The notes: generated by a model from the sequence alone, not told the origin. Positions 14,288 to 24,099 are shown, counted from the stretch's first letter. The stretch is 36,854 bases of DNA from Candidatus Blautia excrementipullorum (GCA_019118645.1 DWYN01000089.1:1-36854), one strand, 5' to 3'. Numbers and translations: made by a program.

Positions 14288-16209
14288 AGTACATGTTCTC
14301 CTTTTTGTTTATTTGTATGCCTATATTCCGGTGCAGGGAAGTTTCCGCCGGAACCTTCCTCTGTATGCGGATGAAAAAACTGGTATACCTGCCGCGCGCT
14401 TCCCATATTCATGGATTCCGTATCTGCAAGTTCCTCCAGAGAGGCATTGCGGATTTCCTCCAGAGAACGGAACTTTCTCATAAGCGCTTTTCTTCTCTGT
14501 TCTCCCACTCCCGGTATATCATCGAGAATCGAATGAACCTGTCCTTTGCTTCTCAGGGAACGGTGATACTCAATTGCAAACCGATGCGCCTCATCCTGAA
14601 TTCTTGTAATCAGCCGGAACCCTTCGCTGTCTGTGTCTACAGGAATTTCCGTATTATTATAATAAAGCCCTCTGGTGCGATGGTGATCGTCTTTTACCAT
14701 ACCGCATACCGGAATATGAAGACCCAGTTTTTCCAAAACGCCGAGGGCAATATTTACCTGGCCTTTTCCTCCATCCATAAGAAGCAGATCCGGCGCCTTG
14801 GCAAAACTGTCAAATTCACCGCTGCTTTCATGTGTGAAACGCCTTGTAAGGACTTCCTCCATACTGGCATAATCATTAGGACCCTGTACTGATTTAATCC
14901 GGAATTTCCGGTAATCGCTCCGCTTTGGCTTTCCCTTTTCATAAACCACCATAGAGCCCACAGACTCGAATCCGCTGATATTGGATATATCAAAAGCTTC
15001 CATACGGACAATTCCAGACAGCCCAAGCCAGCTTTCCACTTCCCGGACAGCGCCAATGGTCCTTCCTTCTTCCCGCCTGATACGCTCTCTGTCCTTTTCA
15101 AGTACCATTCTGGCATTTTCCAGAGCAAGCTCCACCAGTTTTTCTTTCGTGCCCTTTTTGGGAACAAGAATATGCACTTTCTGCTTTCTTCTGGAACTCA
15201 GCCATTCTTCTATAATTTCCGCATCCTCTACCTGCGTCTGAAGCATAATTTCTCTTGGAATAAACGGTGTTCCGGCATAGAACTGTTTCAGGAAGCTGGA
15301 GAGTACCTGTGCCTTTGTATCTCCCCGCGCCACTCTCAGGTAGAAATGATCTCTTCCGATCATCCTTCCGCTTCTCATAAAGAAGACCTGCACTACTGCA
15401 TCCTGCTCCCTGAGATCCTGGCTTTCGTCCATATCCACGGCAATAATGTCCCTGTCTTCTTCTCCATAGGCAGTGATCTTCTGACGTTCGCCAATCTTTC
15501 GGATACTCTGGATCAAGTCCCGGCATTCCGCCGCATCCTCAAACCGCAGTTCTTCGGAAGCCGTATTCATCTTCTCTGTAAGACTGTCTATCGTGTCCTG
15601 AAAATCCCCGTTTAAAAATTGAATCACTTTCTGAATATTTTTCCGGTAACTTTCCTGGTCCACCCTGCCGGTGCATGGTCCGGAGCATTGTTTCATGTGA
15701 TAGTACAGGCAGGGCCTGTCCTTTCCGCAGTCCCGGGGCAGAGTTCTGTTGCAGGAACGGACATGGTAGAGTTTCCGGACAAGCTCAATTACGTCTTTTA
15801 CAGCTCCGGCACTGGTATACGGGCCAAAATAGCGGTTTTTATCCTTCTTCATCTTTCTGGAAAAGAGCACCCGCGGGTAAGCTTCCTGAACCGTCACTTT
15901 GATAAAAGGATAAGTTTTGTCATCCTTAAGCATGGTATTGTATTTTGGCCTGTATTCCTTGATCAAATTATTTTCCAGAACCAGAGCCTCCAGCTCGGAA
16001 TCTGTAATAATGTACTCGAACCGGGCAATATGAGTCACCATCTGTTCGATTTTTACGCCTTTGTTCCGGCTGCTCTGAAAATACTGTCTCACCCGGTTCT
16101 TCAGACTGACAGCCTTTCCCACATAAATAATCTCATCCCGCTCATCGTGCATGAGATATACTCCGGGTTTAGACGGAAGTTTTTTCAGTTCCTCCTCAAT
16201 CACAAACAT
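14284..16209 (-). CDS. uvrC: excinuclease ABC subunit C
   Basis: UvrC makes the dual incisions on both sides of a DNA lesion in nucleotide excision repair. The 641-residue product has an N-terminal GIY-YIG nuclease domain (GVYLM at 16-20, IYVGKA at 28-33). A Cys-containing segment with CNRTLPRDC and [13 protein letters not shown] follows, resembling the Fe-S/Cys region of other UvrC proteins. Then come a UVR domain, the RNase H-like nuclease core ([25 protein letters not shown]) and a C-terminal helix-hairpin-helix pair. The ATG at 16209 is chosen because [19 protein letters not shown] matches the family start. This start lies inside the end of ftsH (14-base overlap). The farther upstream reading adds only a basic, out-of-frame ftsH-derived extension. 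Confidence 0.94.
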   Translation of the reverse strand: MFVIEEELKKLPSKPGVYLMHDERDEIIYVGKAVSLKNRVRQYFQSSRNKGVKIEQMVTHIARFEYIITDSELEALVLENNLIKEYRPKYNTMLKDDKTYPFIKVTVQEAYPRVLFSRKMKKDKNRYFGPYTSAGAVKDVIELVRKLYHVRSCNRTLPRDCGKDRPCLYYHMKQCSGPCTGRVDQESYRKNIQKVIQFLNGDFQDTIDSLTEKMNTASEELRFEDAAECRDLIQSIRKIGERQKITAYGEEDRDIIAVDMDESQDLREQDAVVQVFFMRSGRMIGRDHFYLRVARGDTKAQVLSSFLKQFYAGTPFIPREIMLQTQVEDAEIIEEWLSSRRKQKVHILVPKKGTKEKLVELALENARMVLEKDRERIRREEGRTIGAVREVESWLGLSGIVRMEAFDISNISGFESVGSMVVYEKGKPKRSDYRKFRIKSVQGPNDYASMEEVLTRRFTHESSGEFDSFAKAPDLLLMDGGKGQVNIALGVLEKLGLHIPVCGMVKDDHHRTRGLYYNNTEIPVDTDSEGFRLITRIQDEAHRFAIEYHRSLRSKGQVHSILDDIPGVGEQRRKALMRKFRSLEEIRNASLEELADTESMNMGSARQVYQFFHPHTEEGSGGNFPAPEYRHTNKQKGEHVL

Positions 16210-18331
16210 GATCAGATACCTGTTTTTCTTCCGGAACTTTTTCTGTCTCTTCCTCCGCTGCCGCAGCTTCTTCCGGCTGTGAAGGGCTTTCCGTTTCCCC
16301 TGATTTCTGCTCTCGGCAGTCCGGGGCTTCTGCATCGTTATCATGTTTCTTATCTGAATTCTCTGTTTCTTTCTGATCCGGTTCTCCGCTGGTTTCCAGC
16401 AGCGCGGTCTCCTCAGAGATCACCAGGTCATCCAGATTTTCCGGGATATCCATGCCTTTTTCCACTGCACGGAAAATCTTCATAAATTCTTTTCCGGTAA
16501 TTGTCTCTTTCTTTATCAGATATTCCGCGATCTTGTCAAGAGCTGTCCTGTGTTCACTCAGAAGGCGCTTTGCCTCCTCATAAGACAAATGCAGCAGCTG
16601 CATCACTTCATGGTCAATCTCCGTTGCCGTATCATCTCCGCAGTTCAGCACTGCCCTTCCGGAGAGATACTGATTCTCCTGGGTTGCCAGGCCCATAAGC
16701 CCGAACTTCTTTGACATTCCGTACTGGGTGATCATGGCTCTGGCTACTTTCGTGGCCTGCTCAATGTCATTTGCCGCTCCGGTGGTAACTGTGTCAAAAA
16801 CGAGTTCCTCAGCCGCACGTCCGCCCAGATAGCCAACCAGCATTGCTTCCAGTTCCTTCTGGGTATTCAGGAATTTCTCCTCCTCCGGAACCTGCATAAC
16901 ATATCCCAGAGCGCCCATGGTACGCGGCACAATCGTTATTTTCTGCACAGGCTCCGCGTCTTTCTGCAGAGCGCTTACCAGAGCATGGCCTACTTCATGA
17001 TAGGAGACAATCCTGCGCTCCTGAGAGCTGAGGATGCGGTCTTTCTTTTCCTTACCCACCAAAACGACTTCCACGGATTCCAGAAGATCTTTCTGAGAAA
17101 CAGCTTTGCGTCCGTTTTTTACTGCGAGAATCGCCGCCTCATTGATCATATTCGCAAGATCTGATCCTACCGCTCCCGAAGTTGCAAGAGCAATCGCGTC
17201 CAGATCCACGGTTTCATCCATCATCACTTCTTTTGCATGTACCTTCAGAACTTCCACACGGCCCTTCAGATCCGGTCTGTCCACAATTACACGGCGGTCA
17301 AAACGGCCTGGCCGAAGAAGAGCCGGATCCAGAACCTCCGGCCTGTTCGTCGCCGCGAGAATAAGAAGTCCCTTGGAGGTATCAAATCCGTCCATTTCTG
17401 CCAAGAGCTGATTCAGCGTCTGCTCCCTCTCATCATTTCCCCCGTAATGAGAATCACGGCTTTTTCCAATCGCGTCAATCTCGTCAATAAAAACAATACA
17501 GGGGGCATTTTTCTTTGCTTCTTCAAACAGATCCCGGACACGGGAGGCTCCCACGCCTACAAACATTTCTACAAATTCAGAACCGGACAGAGAAAAGAAC
17601 GGTACATTGGCCTCGCCTGCCACAGCCTTGGCAAGGAGGGTTTTTCCTGTTCCGGGAGGGCCCACCAGAAGCGCTCCTTTCGGGAGCTTTGCGCCAATTG
17701 CTGTATATTTTCCCGGATTGTGGAGGAAATCCACAACCTCCTGCAGCGACTCCTTGGCTTCGTCCTGTCCCGCCACGTCCTTAAAGGTAATCCCGGTGTC
17801 CTTCTGTACGTAGGCCTTGGCGCGGCTTTTTCCCACGCCCATAATGCCGCTTCCGCCTTTATTCATGCGCCGCATGAAGAACATCAGCATTGCAAACATT
17901 ACAATGGTAGGCAGCAGAATGCTTGCCATCATGGAAACAAATTCTCCAACAGCATCCGGCTGCTCATACTGAAATTTGATACCGGTGCCTTCCAGTCTTT
18001 GGGTCAGCGCATCAACCCCCTCCATCTGGTTTACACGGTAAGTTACATTCTGGTAAAACGACTGCTGAATTTTAGGCACCACAGTCAGAACGCCTGACTG
18101 CAGAGTCACTTCTTCCACCTGGTCTTTATCTACCATTTCAATGAATTCGTCATAAGTGATTTCACTGGAATTTCCATTCATCATATCCGTTACAAAACTC
18201 AGACACACCAGCGTAATCAGCAGACAAATCAAAAAAGCCAGAATGGACTGGCGGTTTTTGTTCGGGCCCTTATTCGAGCCGTTTCGGTTCGGACGTTCTC
18301 CGTCCTGCCGATTATCCATATGATTATTCAT
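16196..18331 (-). CDS. ftsH: ATP-dependent zinc metalloprotease FtsH
   Basis: FtsH is the membrane-anchored AAA+ protease that degrades misfolded membrane proteins and some regulators. The 711-residue product has two membrane helices (about 29-49 and 132-153) flanking an extracytoplasmic domain. The AAA domain has Walker A GPPGTGKT (224-231), Walker [13 protein letters not shown] (278-289) and the second region of homology ending RPGRFDR (340-346). The zinc protease motif HEVGH is at 445-449. The last 70 residues are an acidic Glu/Ser tail. AGGAGG precedes the ATG and the promoter is at 18359-18387. The gene overlaps uvrC by 14 bases. Confidence 0.97.
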   Translation of the reverse strand: MNNHMDNRQDGERPNRNGSNKGPNKNRQSILAFLICLLITLVCLSFVTDMMNGNSSEITYDEFIEMVDKDQVEEVTLQSGVLTVVPKIQQSFYQNVTYRVNQMEGVDALTQRLEGTGIKFQYEQPDAVGEFVSMMASILLPTIVMFAMLMFFMRRMNKGGSGIMGVGKSRAKAYVQKDTGITFKDVAGQDEAKESLQEVVDFLHNPGKYTAIGAKLPKGALLVGPPGTGKTLLAKAVAGEANVPFFSLSGSEFVEMFVGVGASRVRDLFEEAKKNAPCIVFIDEIDAIGKSRDSHYGGNDEREQTLNQLLAEMDGFDTSKGLLILAATNRPEVLDPALLRPGRFDRRVIVDRPDLKGRVEVLKVHAKEVMMDETVDLDAIALATSGAVGSDLANMINEAAILAVKNGRKAVSQKDLLESVEVVLVGKEKKDRILSSQERRIVSYHEVGHALVSALQKDAEPVQKITIVPRTMGALGYVMQVPEEEKFLNTQKELEAMLVGYLGGRAAEELVFDTVTTGAANDIEQATKVARAMITQYGMSKKFGLMGLATQENQYLSGRAVLNCGDDTATEIDHEVMQLLHLSYEEAKRLLSEHRTALDKIAEYLIKKETITGKEFMKIFRAVEKGMDIPENLDDLVISEETALLETSGEPDQKETENSDKKHDNDAEAPDCREQKSGETESPSQPEEAAAAEEETEKVPEEKQVSDHVCD

Positions 18332-18358
18332 TCTTTTCCTCCTAATGTTGTCTTCTTT

Positions 18359-18387
18359 ATTATAAAGAGATTTCCCTGATAAATCAA
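18359..18387 (-). promoter_or_regulatory. promoter of the ftsH-uvrC-hprK-glk run
   Basis: Minus strand TTGATT (18382-18387), 17-base spacer, perfect TATAAT (18359-18364), followed by a TAGGAGGAAAAG ribosome site at the ftsH start. No CIRCE-like inverted repeat was seen near it. Confidence 0.68.
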
Positions 18388-18474
18388 CAAATAAATAACA
18401 TCACATTCTGAATTTCACCACGGGGCGACAAAGGTGCGGCTAAAAAAAATTTCCCACTTTTCCGTTTTTTGTAG

Positions 18475-18480
18475 TATACT
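18475..18480 (+). promoter_or_regulatory. possible -10 box of the DUF1846 gene
   Basis: TATACT at 18475-18480 lies 62 bases before the start codon. The region about 17-18 bases upstream has only a poor -35 match (TTCCCA), so this is tentative. A GGAAAGGAAAG ribosome site follows just before the ATG. Confidence 0.35.
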
Positions 18481-18541
18481 ATGTGCATAACAGCGCCAGA
18501 ACATACTGACGTCTGATGGTGACAGGAAAGGAAAGAAACTT

Positions 18542-20020
18542 ATGAGAATAGGATTTGACAACGAGAAGTACCTAACAATGCAGTCGGAACATATCCGGGA
18601 AAGAATCGGAAAATTCGGCAATAAGCTGTATCTGGAATTCGGAGGAAAATTATTTGACGATTACCACGCTTCCAGAGTGCTCCCCGGCTTTGAGCCTGAC
18701 AGCAAACTTCGCATGCTGATGCAGCTCAGTGATCAGGCGGAAATTGTCATTGTCATCAGCGCAGCGGACATTGACAAAAATAAAGTTCGCGGAGATCTGG
18801 GCATCACTTACGATATGGACGTTCTGCGTCTGATCGACGCCTTTACGGAGCGCGGTCTCTATGTGGGCAGTGTCTGCATTACAAGATACGCAGGACAGGA
18901 AAGCGCGGATTTGTTCCGCCAGCGTCTGGAAAATATGGGAATCCGCGTATTCCTTCATTACAATATACCCGGATACCCGAGCAACACCTCTCTGATCGTC
19001 AGTGACGAGGGATATGGAAAGAATGAATATATCGAAACCTCCAGACCTCTTGTTGTAATAACTGCCCCCGGCCCCGGAAGCGGAAAAATGGCCACCTGCC
19101 TTTCTCAGCTTTACCATGAATATAAAAGGGGGATCTGCGCCGGATATGCAAAATTTGAGACATTCCCCATCTGGAATATTCCCCTGAAGCATCCGGTGAA
19201 TCTTGCTTATGAGGCGGCTACGGCTGATCTGAACGATGTCAACATGATCGATCCTTTTCATCTGGAAGCTTATGGAGAAACTACCGTAAACTATAACCGG
19301 GATGTGGAAATTTTCCCGGTTCTTCAGGCCATGTTTGAAAAGATTATGGGAAAATGCCCTTACAAGTCACCTACGGATATGGGCGTGAATATGGCCGGCA
19401 ACTGCATCATTGACGACGAGGTATGCTGCGAAGCGTCCCGCCAGGAAATCATTCGCCGGTATTACAAAAGCTGTGCGGCATTTGTATCCGGCACAGGCAA
19501 AGAAGATGAGGTTCGTAAAATTGAACTGCTTTTAAAACAGGCACACGCTTCTTTGGAAGACCGGAAAGTAGTGCCTGTAAGTCTGGAAGTCGAAAAGAAG
19601 ACCGGCGGTCCTGCTGCCGCTCTGGAGCTGCCGGACGGAAGAATTGTTCACGGAAAGACTTCCGATCTGCTGGGGTCCTCTGCCGCTCTGCTTCTGAACG
19701 CCCTGAAAGTGCTGGCGGACATAGATCACGAGCATCATGTGATTTCCCCCGACGCTATCCGTCCGATTCAGGAATTAAAAACCAGATATCTGGGAAGCAG
19801 GAATCCCCGGCTGCACTCTGACGAGACACTGATTGCGCTTTCCGTCAGCGCCGCCAGCAATCCGGAAGCCCGCCTTGCCCTGGAGCAGCTTCGCAAATTA
19901 AAAGGCTGCCAGGCCCACACTTCCGTCATGCTTTCCTCTGTGGATATCCTGGAATTTCGCCGTCTCGGAATTGAGCTTACCTGTGAGCCCAAATTTGAAA
20001 ATCAGAAAAAATATCACTGA
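18542..20020 (+). CDS. DUF1846 domain-containing protein
   Basis: This matches the uncharacterised DUF1846 family of about 490-500 residues, common in Firmicutes; the biochemical role is not known to me. The 492-residue product begins with the family-typical GFDNEKYL segment. It has a Rossmann-like region (EIVIVISAADI at 67-77) and a glycine-rich APGPGSGKMATC loop at 175-186 that resembles a P-loop. The C-terminal third carries SSAALLLNALKVLA and an SRNPRLHSDETLIALS segment. It has no membrane helix and no signal peptide. It is a single-gene unit, diverging from ftsH and ended by a bidirectional terminator. Confidence 0.9.
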   Translation: MRIGFDNEKYLTMQSEHIRERIGKFGNKLYLEFGGKLFDDYHASRVLPGFEPDSKLRMLMQLSDQAEIVIVISAADIDKNKVRGDLGITYDMDVLRLIDAFTERGLYVGSVCITRYAGQESADLFRQRLENMGIRVFLHYNIPGYPSNTSLIVSDEGYGKNEYIETSRPLVVITAPGPGSGKMATCLSQLYHEYKRGICAGYAKFETFPIWNIPLKHPVNLAYEAATADLNDVNMIDPFHLEAYGETTVNYNRDVEIFPVLQAMFEKIMGKCPYKSPTDMGVNMAGNCIIDDEVCCEASRQEIIRRYYKSCAAFVSGTGKEDEVRKIELLLKQAHASLEDRKVVPVSLEVEKKTGGPAAALELPDGRIVHGKTSDLLGSSAALLLNALKVLADIDHEHHVISPDAIRPIQELKTRYLGSRNPRLHSDETLIALSVSAASNPEARLALEQLRKLKGCQAHTSVMLSSVDILEFRRLGIELTCEPKFENQKKYH

Positions 20021-20026
20021 TGCAAA

Positions 20027-20073
20027 CAAAAAAGACATCCGAAAACCTTGTCGGTTTTCGCGATGTCTTTTTT
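20027..20073. terminator. bidirectional terminator between the DUF1846 gene and galE
   Basis: The stem pairs GACATC (20034-20039) plus CGAAAACC with GGTTTTCG plus GATGTC (20062-20067) around a short loop. It is flanked by A-run and T-run, so it terminates in both directions between two convergent genes. Confidence 0.92.
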
Positions 20074-20083
20074 ATTGAAACTT

Positions 20084-21097
20084 TTATTCATATCCGTTTG
20101 GATTCTTTGACTGCCAGTTCCAGGAATCCGCACACATATCTTTGATATCATACTCTGCTTTCCACCCCAGCTCTTTTTCTGCTTTTGAGGCATCTGAATA
20201 GCAGGTGGCAATATCGCCCGGGCGGCGGGGTTTGATCACATAAGGGATATTCACTCCTGTCGCTTCCTCAAAGTTCTTCACAATATCCAGGACACTGTAC
20301 CCTTTTCCGGTTCCCAGGTTATAAATGCTCAGTCCGGAATTGTCTTCAATCTTCTTCAGCGCCTTCACATGACCTTTCGCAAGATCCACCACATGAATAT
20401 AGTCCCTTACGCCTGTTCCGTCCGGCGTATCATAGTCATTTCCGAATACGCCAAGTTCTTTCAGTTTTCCAACGGCAACCTGAGTGATGTAAGGCATCAG
20501 ATTATTGGGGATTCCGTTTGGATTTTCACCAATAAGGCCGCTCTTATGAGCTCCTATTGGATTAAAATAGCGGAGAAGCACTACATTCCACTGAGGATCC
20601 GCTTTCTGAATATCTGTGAGAATCTGCTCCAGCATGGACTTTGTCCATCCATACGGATTTGTGCACTGGCCTTTCGGGCACTCTTCCGTAATGGGGATCA
20701 CCGCCGGATCACCGTATACGGTCGCAGAGGAAGAAAAAATAATGTTCTTTACGCCGTGTTTTCTCATTACATCCACTAAAGTAAGGGTTCCGGAAATATT
20801 ATTGTGATAATATTCCCACGGCTTAGCCACTGATTCGCCTACTGCCTTCAGTCCCGCAAAATGAATGCAGGAATCAATTGTCTCATTCTCAAAGATGTCC
20901 GTCAGCGCTTCTCTGTCCAGGATATCCGCCTTATAAAACTTTACCGGTTTTCCGGTAATCGTTTCCACACGTTCCAGACTTTTTTCACTGGAATTACTCA
21001 GATTATCCACAACCACTACGTCATAGCCTGCGTTCTGAAGTTCCACCACTGTATGGCTTCCGATATAACCGGCTCCGCCTGTTACTAATATTGCCAT
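20084..21097 (-). CDS. galE: UDP-glucose 4-epimerase
   Basis: GalE interconverts UDP-glucose and UDP-galactose using tightly bound NAD, for galactose use and polysaccharide precursors. The 337-residue short-chain dehydrogenase-type product has the NAD loop TGGAGYIGS (6-14). It also has SSSATVYGD (122-130, catalytic Ser124) and the YxxxK pair in NPYGWTK (Tyr149, Lys153). [12 protein letters not shown] follows. It has its own promoter (21160-21188) downstream of the nucleotidyltransferase gene. No galK or galT is nearby, which favours a cell-surface polysaccharide role. Confidence 0.96.
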   Translation of the reverse strand: MAILVTGGAGYIGSHTVVELQNAGYDVVVVDNLSNSSEKSLERVETITGKPVKFYKADILDREALTDIFENETIDSCIHFAGLKAVGESVAKPWEYYHNNISGTLTLVDVMRKHGVKNIIFSSSATVYGDPAVIPITEECPKGQCTNPYGWTKSMLEQILTDIQKADPQWNVVLLRYFNPIGAHKSGLIGENPNGIPNNLMPYITQVAVGKLKELGVFGNDYDTPDGTGVRDYIHVVDLAKGHVKALKKIEDNSGLSIYNLGTGKGYSVLDIVKNFEEATGVNIPYVIKPRRPGDIATCYSDASKAEKELGWKAEYDIKDMCADSWNWQSKNPNGYE

Positions 21098-21159
21098 GTT
21101 TATCTCCTCCTTTTGGGATGTTATTCTGAGGAACGTTTTCCGTTCCGCAATTCGAAATG

Positions 21160-21188
21160 ATTATAACATGATTCCGGAGTTTCCGCAA
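21160..21188 (-). promoter_or_regulatory. promoter of galE
   Basis: Minus strand TTGCGG (21183-21188), 17-base spacer, TATAAT (21160-21165) with a TGT extension giving an extended -10 motif. A well-placed AAGGAGGAG ribosome site precedes the galE ATG. Confidence 0.65.
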
Positions 21189-21198
21189 TGGCGCTGTT

Positions 21199-22122
21199 TT
21201 ACTGCCACAGACTCTGCGGATATACCCCCTGATCCTTCAAAGTCTGTACCGCCTTTTCCACAACCGGCTTGTCTTCTTTGTAAGTCACTCCATACCATTT
21301 ATCCGCTGATTTCAGCACCTGAACCACAGCTTTTTTCTCACGAAGCAGTTCATCCACAACGAACGGAAGAAAATATTCACATTTCATTGGATCTTTTTTC
21401 AGGTTCTCCTCAAGAAAAACTGTAAATCTCTGCTTCAGCTCCTGAAGGATTCCCTCTGAGAAGCCCCACATATTCATAGAAACAATAGCATCCTCCGGAA
21501 GTTCTGTCCAGGAAGCGCCTCCGTCTTCCGTATACGCAGCCCCGCCGTCTCTTTTCTCAATATGAGTTCTCTCCTGAATTCCCTGAAGGTATCCGTTCTG
21601 GTCAGTTATACACACACCTCTTGACACATGTCCATTGTCTGTAAGAGTATTTTTCAGTTTGTATCCTACCATCATAAATTTGTACGGAATCTGATCTCCG
21701 GCGTTCTGAATCAGAAAATCATAGGCCATCTGAAAGGCATGTCTTCCATAATAATCGTCGGCATTGATCACCACAAAAGGCCCATTGATTTCATGGATGC
21801 AGCTCAGTACCGCATGCCCGGTTCCCCAGGGCTTTACCCGGCCTTCCGGTACCTGGTATCCTTCCGGAAGAGAATCCAGCTCCTGAAAAACATAAGAAAC
21901 CTGAATCTGTCTGCTGAGTCTGTCACCGATCGCTTCCCGGAACGCCTTCTCATTTTCTCTTTTTATAATAAAAATAACTTTTTCAAATCCGGCTCTTACG
22001 GCATCATATACCGAAAAATCCATAATAATATGGCCTTCTTTATCCACAGGGTCAATCTGCTTAAGTCCCCCGTATCGACTTCCCATTCCCGCAGCCATAA
22101 TCACCAGTACCGGCTTTTTCAT
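21199..22122 (-). CDS. sugar-1-phosphate nucleotidyltransferase-like protein
   Basis: The fold is that of enzymes that join a sugar 1-phosphate to an NTP. The 307-residue product has the nucleotide-binding AAGMGSRYGG (10-19), WGTGHAV (99-105) and the metal-binding NADDYYG (120-126). It lacks the long C-terminal repeat domain of bifunctional GlmU. The start differs from classical GalU, so the exact sugar and nucleotide cannot be named. It is 53 bases downstream of a response regulator and about 100 bases upstream of galE, which suggests supply of an activated sugar for the surface. An AAAGGATGAG site precedes the ATG. Confidence 0.82.
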   Translation of the reverse strand: MKKPVLVIMAAGMGSRYGGLKQIDPVDKEGHIIMDFSVYDAVRAGFEKVIFIIKRENEKAFREAIGDRLSRQIQVSYVFQELDSLPEGYQVPEGRVKPWGTGHAVLSCIHEINGPFVVINADDYYGRHAFQMAYDFLIQNAGDQIPYKFMMVGYKLKNTLTDNGHVSRGVCITDQNGYLQGIQERTHIEKRDGGAAYTEDGGASWTELPEDAIVSMNMWGFSEGILQELKQRFTVFLEENLKKDPMKCEYFLPFVVDELLREKKAVVQVLKSADKWYGVTYKEDKPVVEKAVQTLKDQGVYPQSLWQ

Positions 22123-22175
22123 ATTCTTCTCATCCTTTCTTCTCTGCAGAATTTACAAAGGCAGCAGAGTTTCCG

Positions 22176-22844
22176 TCACTCTTTGATCCGATACCCTACT
22201 CCCCGTACTGTTTCCAGCATTTCTCCCGCATCTTTCATTTTTTGTCTCAGCGATCGGACATGAACATCCACGGTCCTGGTCTCGCCGTCAAAATCATAGC
22301 CCCACACATGTCCCAAAATCTGGTTCCTGCTCATGACCACTCCTTTGTTTTCTGTAAGATATTGGAGAAGCTCAAACTCCTTACGGGTAAGCTCCAGCTT
22401 TTCGTCTCCCAGATATACCTCACGTCTGTTCACAAAAATATGAAGCTTCCCGCAGGACAGCTCTTTTTGTTCCGCCTGTCTGCCGCATCTCCGGAGCACC
22501 GCCTTTACCCGGGCAACGAATTCCATCATTCCGAAAGGCTTCGTCACATAATCGTCCGCCCCTCCGTCCAGTCCCCGCACTTTGTCGAATTCCGCCTCTC
22601 TGGCAGTCACCAGAATGACAGGGATATCCTTTGTCTCCGGCTCCGATTTCAGCTTTTTTAAAACAGTATAGCCGTCCTCGCCGGGAAGCATGATATCAAG
22701 GAGAATCAATTCCGGCGTTTCCTTTTCCAGGGCTTTAAAAAGGCATTTTCCATCTTCCAGTCCTTTTGCTGAAAATCCGGTAGCCTCCAGCGTATAAACC
22801 AGAAGTTCTCTGATGTTTTTTTCATCTTCCACGCAATAGATCAT
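22176..22844 (-). CDS. OmpR/PhoB-type response regulator without a neighbouring kinase
   Basis: The 222-residue product has a receiver domain with acidic pair Glu6/Asp7, phospho-acceptor Asp50 (LILLDIMLPGEDG), Thr80 and Lys102 (DDYVTKPF). A winged-helix DNA-binding domain follows with LTRKEFELLQYL and HVRSLRQKM, ending VRGVGYRIKE. No histidine kinase gene lies on either side: greA is 44 bases upstream and the nucleotidyltransferase 53 bases downstream. GGAGG lies just upstream of the ATG. Its partner kinase must be elsewhere in the genome, or it may act without one. Confidence 0.9.
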   Translation of the reverse strand: MIYCVEDEKNIRELLVYTLEATGFSAKGLEDGKCLFKALEKETPELILLDIMLPGEDGYTVLKKLKSEPETKDIPVILVTAREAEFDKVRGLDGGADDYVTKPFGMMEFVARVKAVLRRCGRQAEQKELSCGKLHIFVNRREVYLGDEKLELTRKEFELLQYLTENKGVVMSRNQILGHVWGYDFDGETRTVDVHVRSLRQKMKDAGEMLETVRGVGYRIKE

Positions 22845-22888
22845 TCTGGCATCCTCCTTTGCGGAAATAAAGGGCAGTTTTCCGGAAT

Positions 22889-23389
22889 CTAAAAGCTCCG
22901 GATTTCCTCCCCCTCTTCCCCTGTTTTATCGATCGCACGGACAATGAGATAATAGCTGCTGTTCTCATTCACCTGCACCTTTACGCGATCGCCCACACGG
23001 TGTCCCTTCAGAGCCTTCCCGATTGGCGATTCAATACTTACTCTGTTTTCCATGGAATTTCCCCGGATAGAAGTCACCAGCTTATATTTCTCAATCTCTC
23101 CGTCATCCTCAAATTCCACTTCCACAATATCGTCCATTCCGATCTCATCTGCGCCGGAAGTGTCCGAAACAATATCTGCCGTTTTCAGCATTCTCTCCAG
23201 ATAACGAATACGGCTCTCATTCTGGTTTTTATGTCTTTTGGCTGCATAATATTCAAAGTTCTCGCTGAGATCTCCCTGCGCCCTGGCCTCTTTCACTGCT
23301 TCAATAGCCTCCTTGCGCACCACCAGCTTTCGGTGTTCAATCTCTTCCTGAATCTTTTCTACGTCTCTCCTGGTAAGCTTTTCCCGCAT
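22889..23389 (-). CDS. greA: transcription elongation factor GreA
   Basis: GreA rescues backtracked RNA polymerase by stimulating cleavage of the transcript 3' end. The 166-residue product has the N-terminal coiled-coil with the acidic tip ARAQGDLSENFEYYAAK (residues 34-50), needed for cleavage. A C-terminal globular domain follows with SPIGKALKGHRVGDRV. It is slightly longer than the usual 157-160. It is the first gene of a likely greA-response regulator-nucleotidyltransferase transcript, with a promoter at 23468-23496. AAGGAG is 11 bases before the ATG, a somewhat long spacing. It could be one of two Gre paralogues in the genome. Confidence 0.92.
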   Translation of the reverse strand: MREKLTRRDVEKIQEEIEHRKLVVRKEAIEAVKEARAQGDLSENFEYYAAKRHKNQNESRIRYLERMLKTADIVSDTSGADEIGMDDIVEVEFEDDGEIEKYKLVTSIRGNSMENRVSIESPIGKALKGHRVGDRVKVQVNENSSYYLIVRAIDKTGEEGEEIRSF

Positions 23390-23467
23390 TTTTCATCTGC
23401 TCCTTAAATATACTTTACACCATATCGCGGTGTACCGTCTCCGGACAATATCCTTTCGCTGCCTCTT

Positions 23468-23496
23468 AGTATACACGAAATCCTCCTGCCACACAA
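23468..23496 (-). promoter_or_regulatory. promoter of greA
   Basis: Minus strand TTGTGT (23491-23496), 17-base spacer, TATACT (23468-23473), about 80 bases upstream of the greA start. Confidence 0.55.
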
Positions 23497-23592
23497 GAAG
23501 CTGACAAAAAGAATACCTGGTTATCCGCCGTCCGGCTGTAAAAAAACAGAGATGACAGATTCCCGCAGGATCCTCATCTCTTCCCTTCTTTT

Positions 23593-23627
23593 CTGCGGTT
23601 CGGACAGTTTTCCTGCCCGAACCGCAG
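23593..23627. repeat. perfect 11-bp inverted repeat between the DUF3343 gene and greA
   Basis: CTGCGGTTCGG (23593-23603) and CCGAACCGCAG (23617-23627) form a strong GC-rich hairpin just after the end of the DUF3343 gene. No U-tract follows on the minus strand, so it is an atypical terminator at best. It may protect the 3' end of the yedE-tusA-DUF3343 transcript. Confidence 0.5.
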
Positions 23628-23639
23628 TGTTCTATTCCC

Positions 23640-23882
23640 TTATTCTTCCGCCCGGTAAACAATCCGGTATCCAACTTCAAGAATTTCCGCAATCTGTTCC
23701 AGTTCTTCATTCAGCTCCGGGAAGTGCTGTTCCATGGTCTTAAATTTTACGCAGGTTCCGCAGGAAGAACTCAGATTTCTCGGCACCGGCATTACCGCTG
23801 CTTCCAGTCCCAGTTTTTGACAGTTTTTCTTAAAACAGACCGCACCGTAGTGGGAGTAAAATGTAGCTATATATTCTCTCAT
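23640..23882 (-). CDS. DUF3343 family protein, putative Se/S carrier
   Basis: DUF3343 proteins are small and often lie in selenium-metabolism clusters, where a carrier role for reactive selenium or sulfur has been proposed. The 80-residue product has a short beta-alpha-beta start with THS-like YSHYGAV and the family-typical MPVPRNLSSSCGTC segment. That segment places a CxxC pair at Cys41 and Cys44 suited to holding a persulfide or perselenide. It overlaps the TusA-like gene by 4 bases, implying coupled synthesis. It is the last gene of the yedE operon. Confidence 0.85.
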   Translation of the reverse strand: MREYIATFYSHYGAVCFKKNCQKLGLEAAVMPVPRNLSSSCGTCVKFKTMEQHFPELNEELEQIAEILEVGYRIVYRAEE

Positions 23883-24085
23883 TTTCTGATTTCGAGCAGG
23901 AAATCGTCCCCCTGCTCTTTTACCTGAACCTGATATCCCTGGTGCATGGCAAAACGGGAAACGTTTTCTTTTGCCGTTACATTGTCCACCAGAACTTCAT
24001 ATGCCGCTTCTTTTGAAGCCAGAGCATTTTTTGTCATGATCACCGGTTCCGGACAGGACAGGCCTCTGGCGTCTATTTTTTTCAT
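23879..24085 (-). CDS. TusA/SirA-domain sulfur or selenium carrier (YedF-like, short)
   Basis: TusA-domain proteins carry persulfide sulfur, or selenium in YedF-type proteins, on a conserved cysteine. The 68-residue product has the hallmark CPEP at 11-14 in GLSCPEPVIMTKNAL and a compact beta-alpha-beta fold. Full YedF proteins are about 200 residues with a second DsrE-like domain. Here only the TusA domain is present, and the next gene (DUF3343) supplies a second cysteine protein. The gene starts 14 bases after the yedE stop and overlaps the DUF3343 gene. Confidence 0.88.
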   Translation of the reverse strand: MKKIDARGLSCPEPVIMTKNALASKEAAYEVLVDNVTAKENVSRFAMHQGYQVQVKEQGDDFLLEIRK

Positions 24086-24099
24086 ATCGTTCTCCTCCC

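Noticed and set aside
16209..16344. Longer uvrC start adding 45 basic residues
   Set aside because: The extra part is the ftsH tail read in another frame, and the UvrC family starts at the [11 protein letters not shown] segment.
17237..18097. Plus-strand open frame of 286 codons inside ftsH
   Set aside because: It is antisense to the FtsH AAA domain, with no start-site signals.
23393..23710. Minus-strand open frame of 105 codons between DUF3343 and greA
   Set aside because: It spans the greA promoter and the inverted repeat, has no ribosome site and resembles no family.
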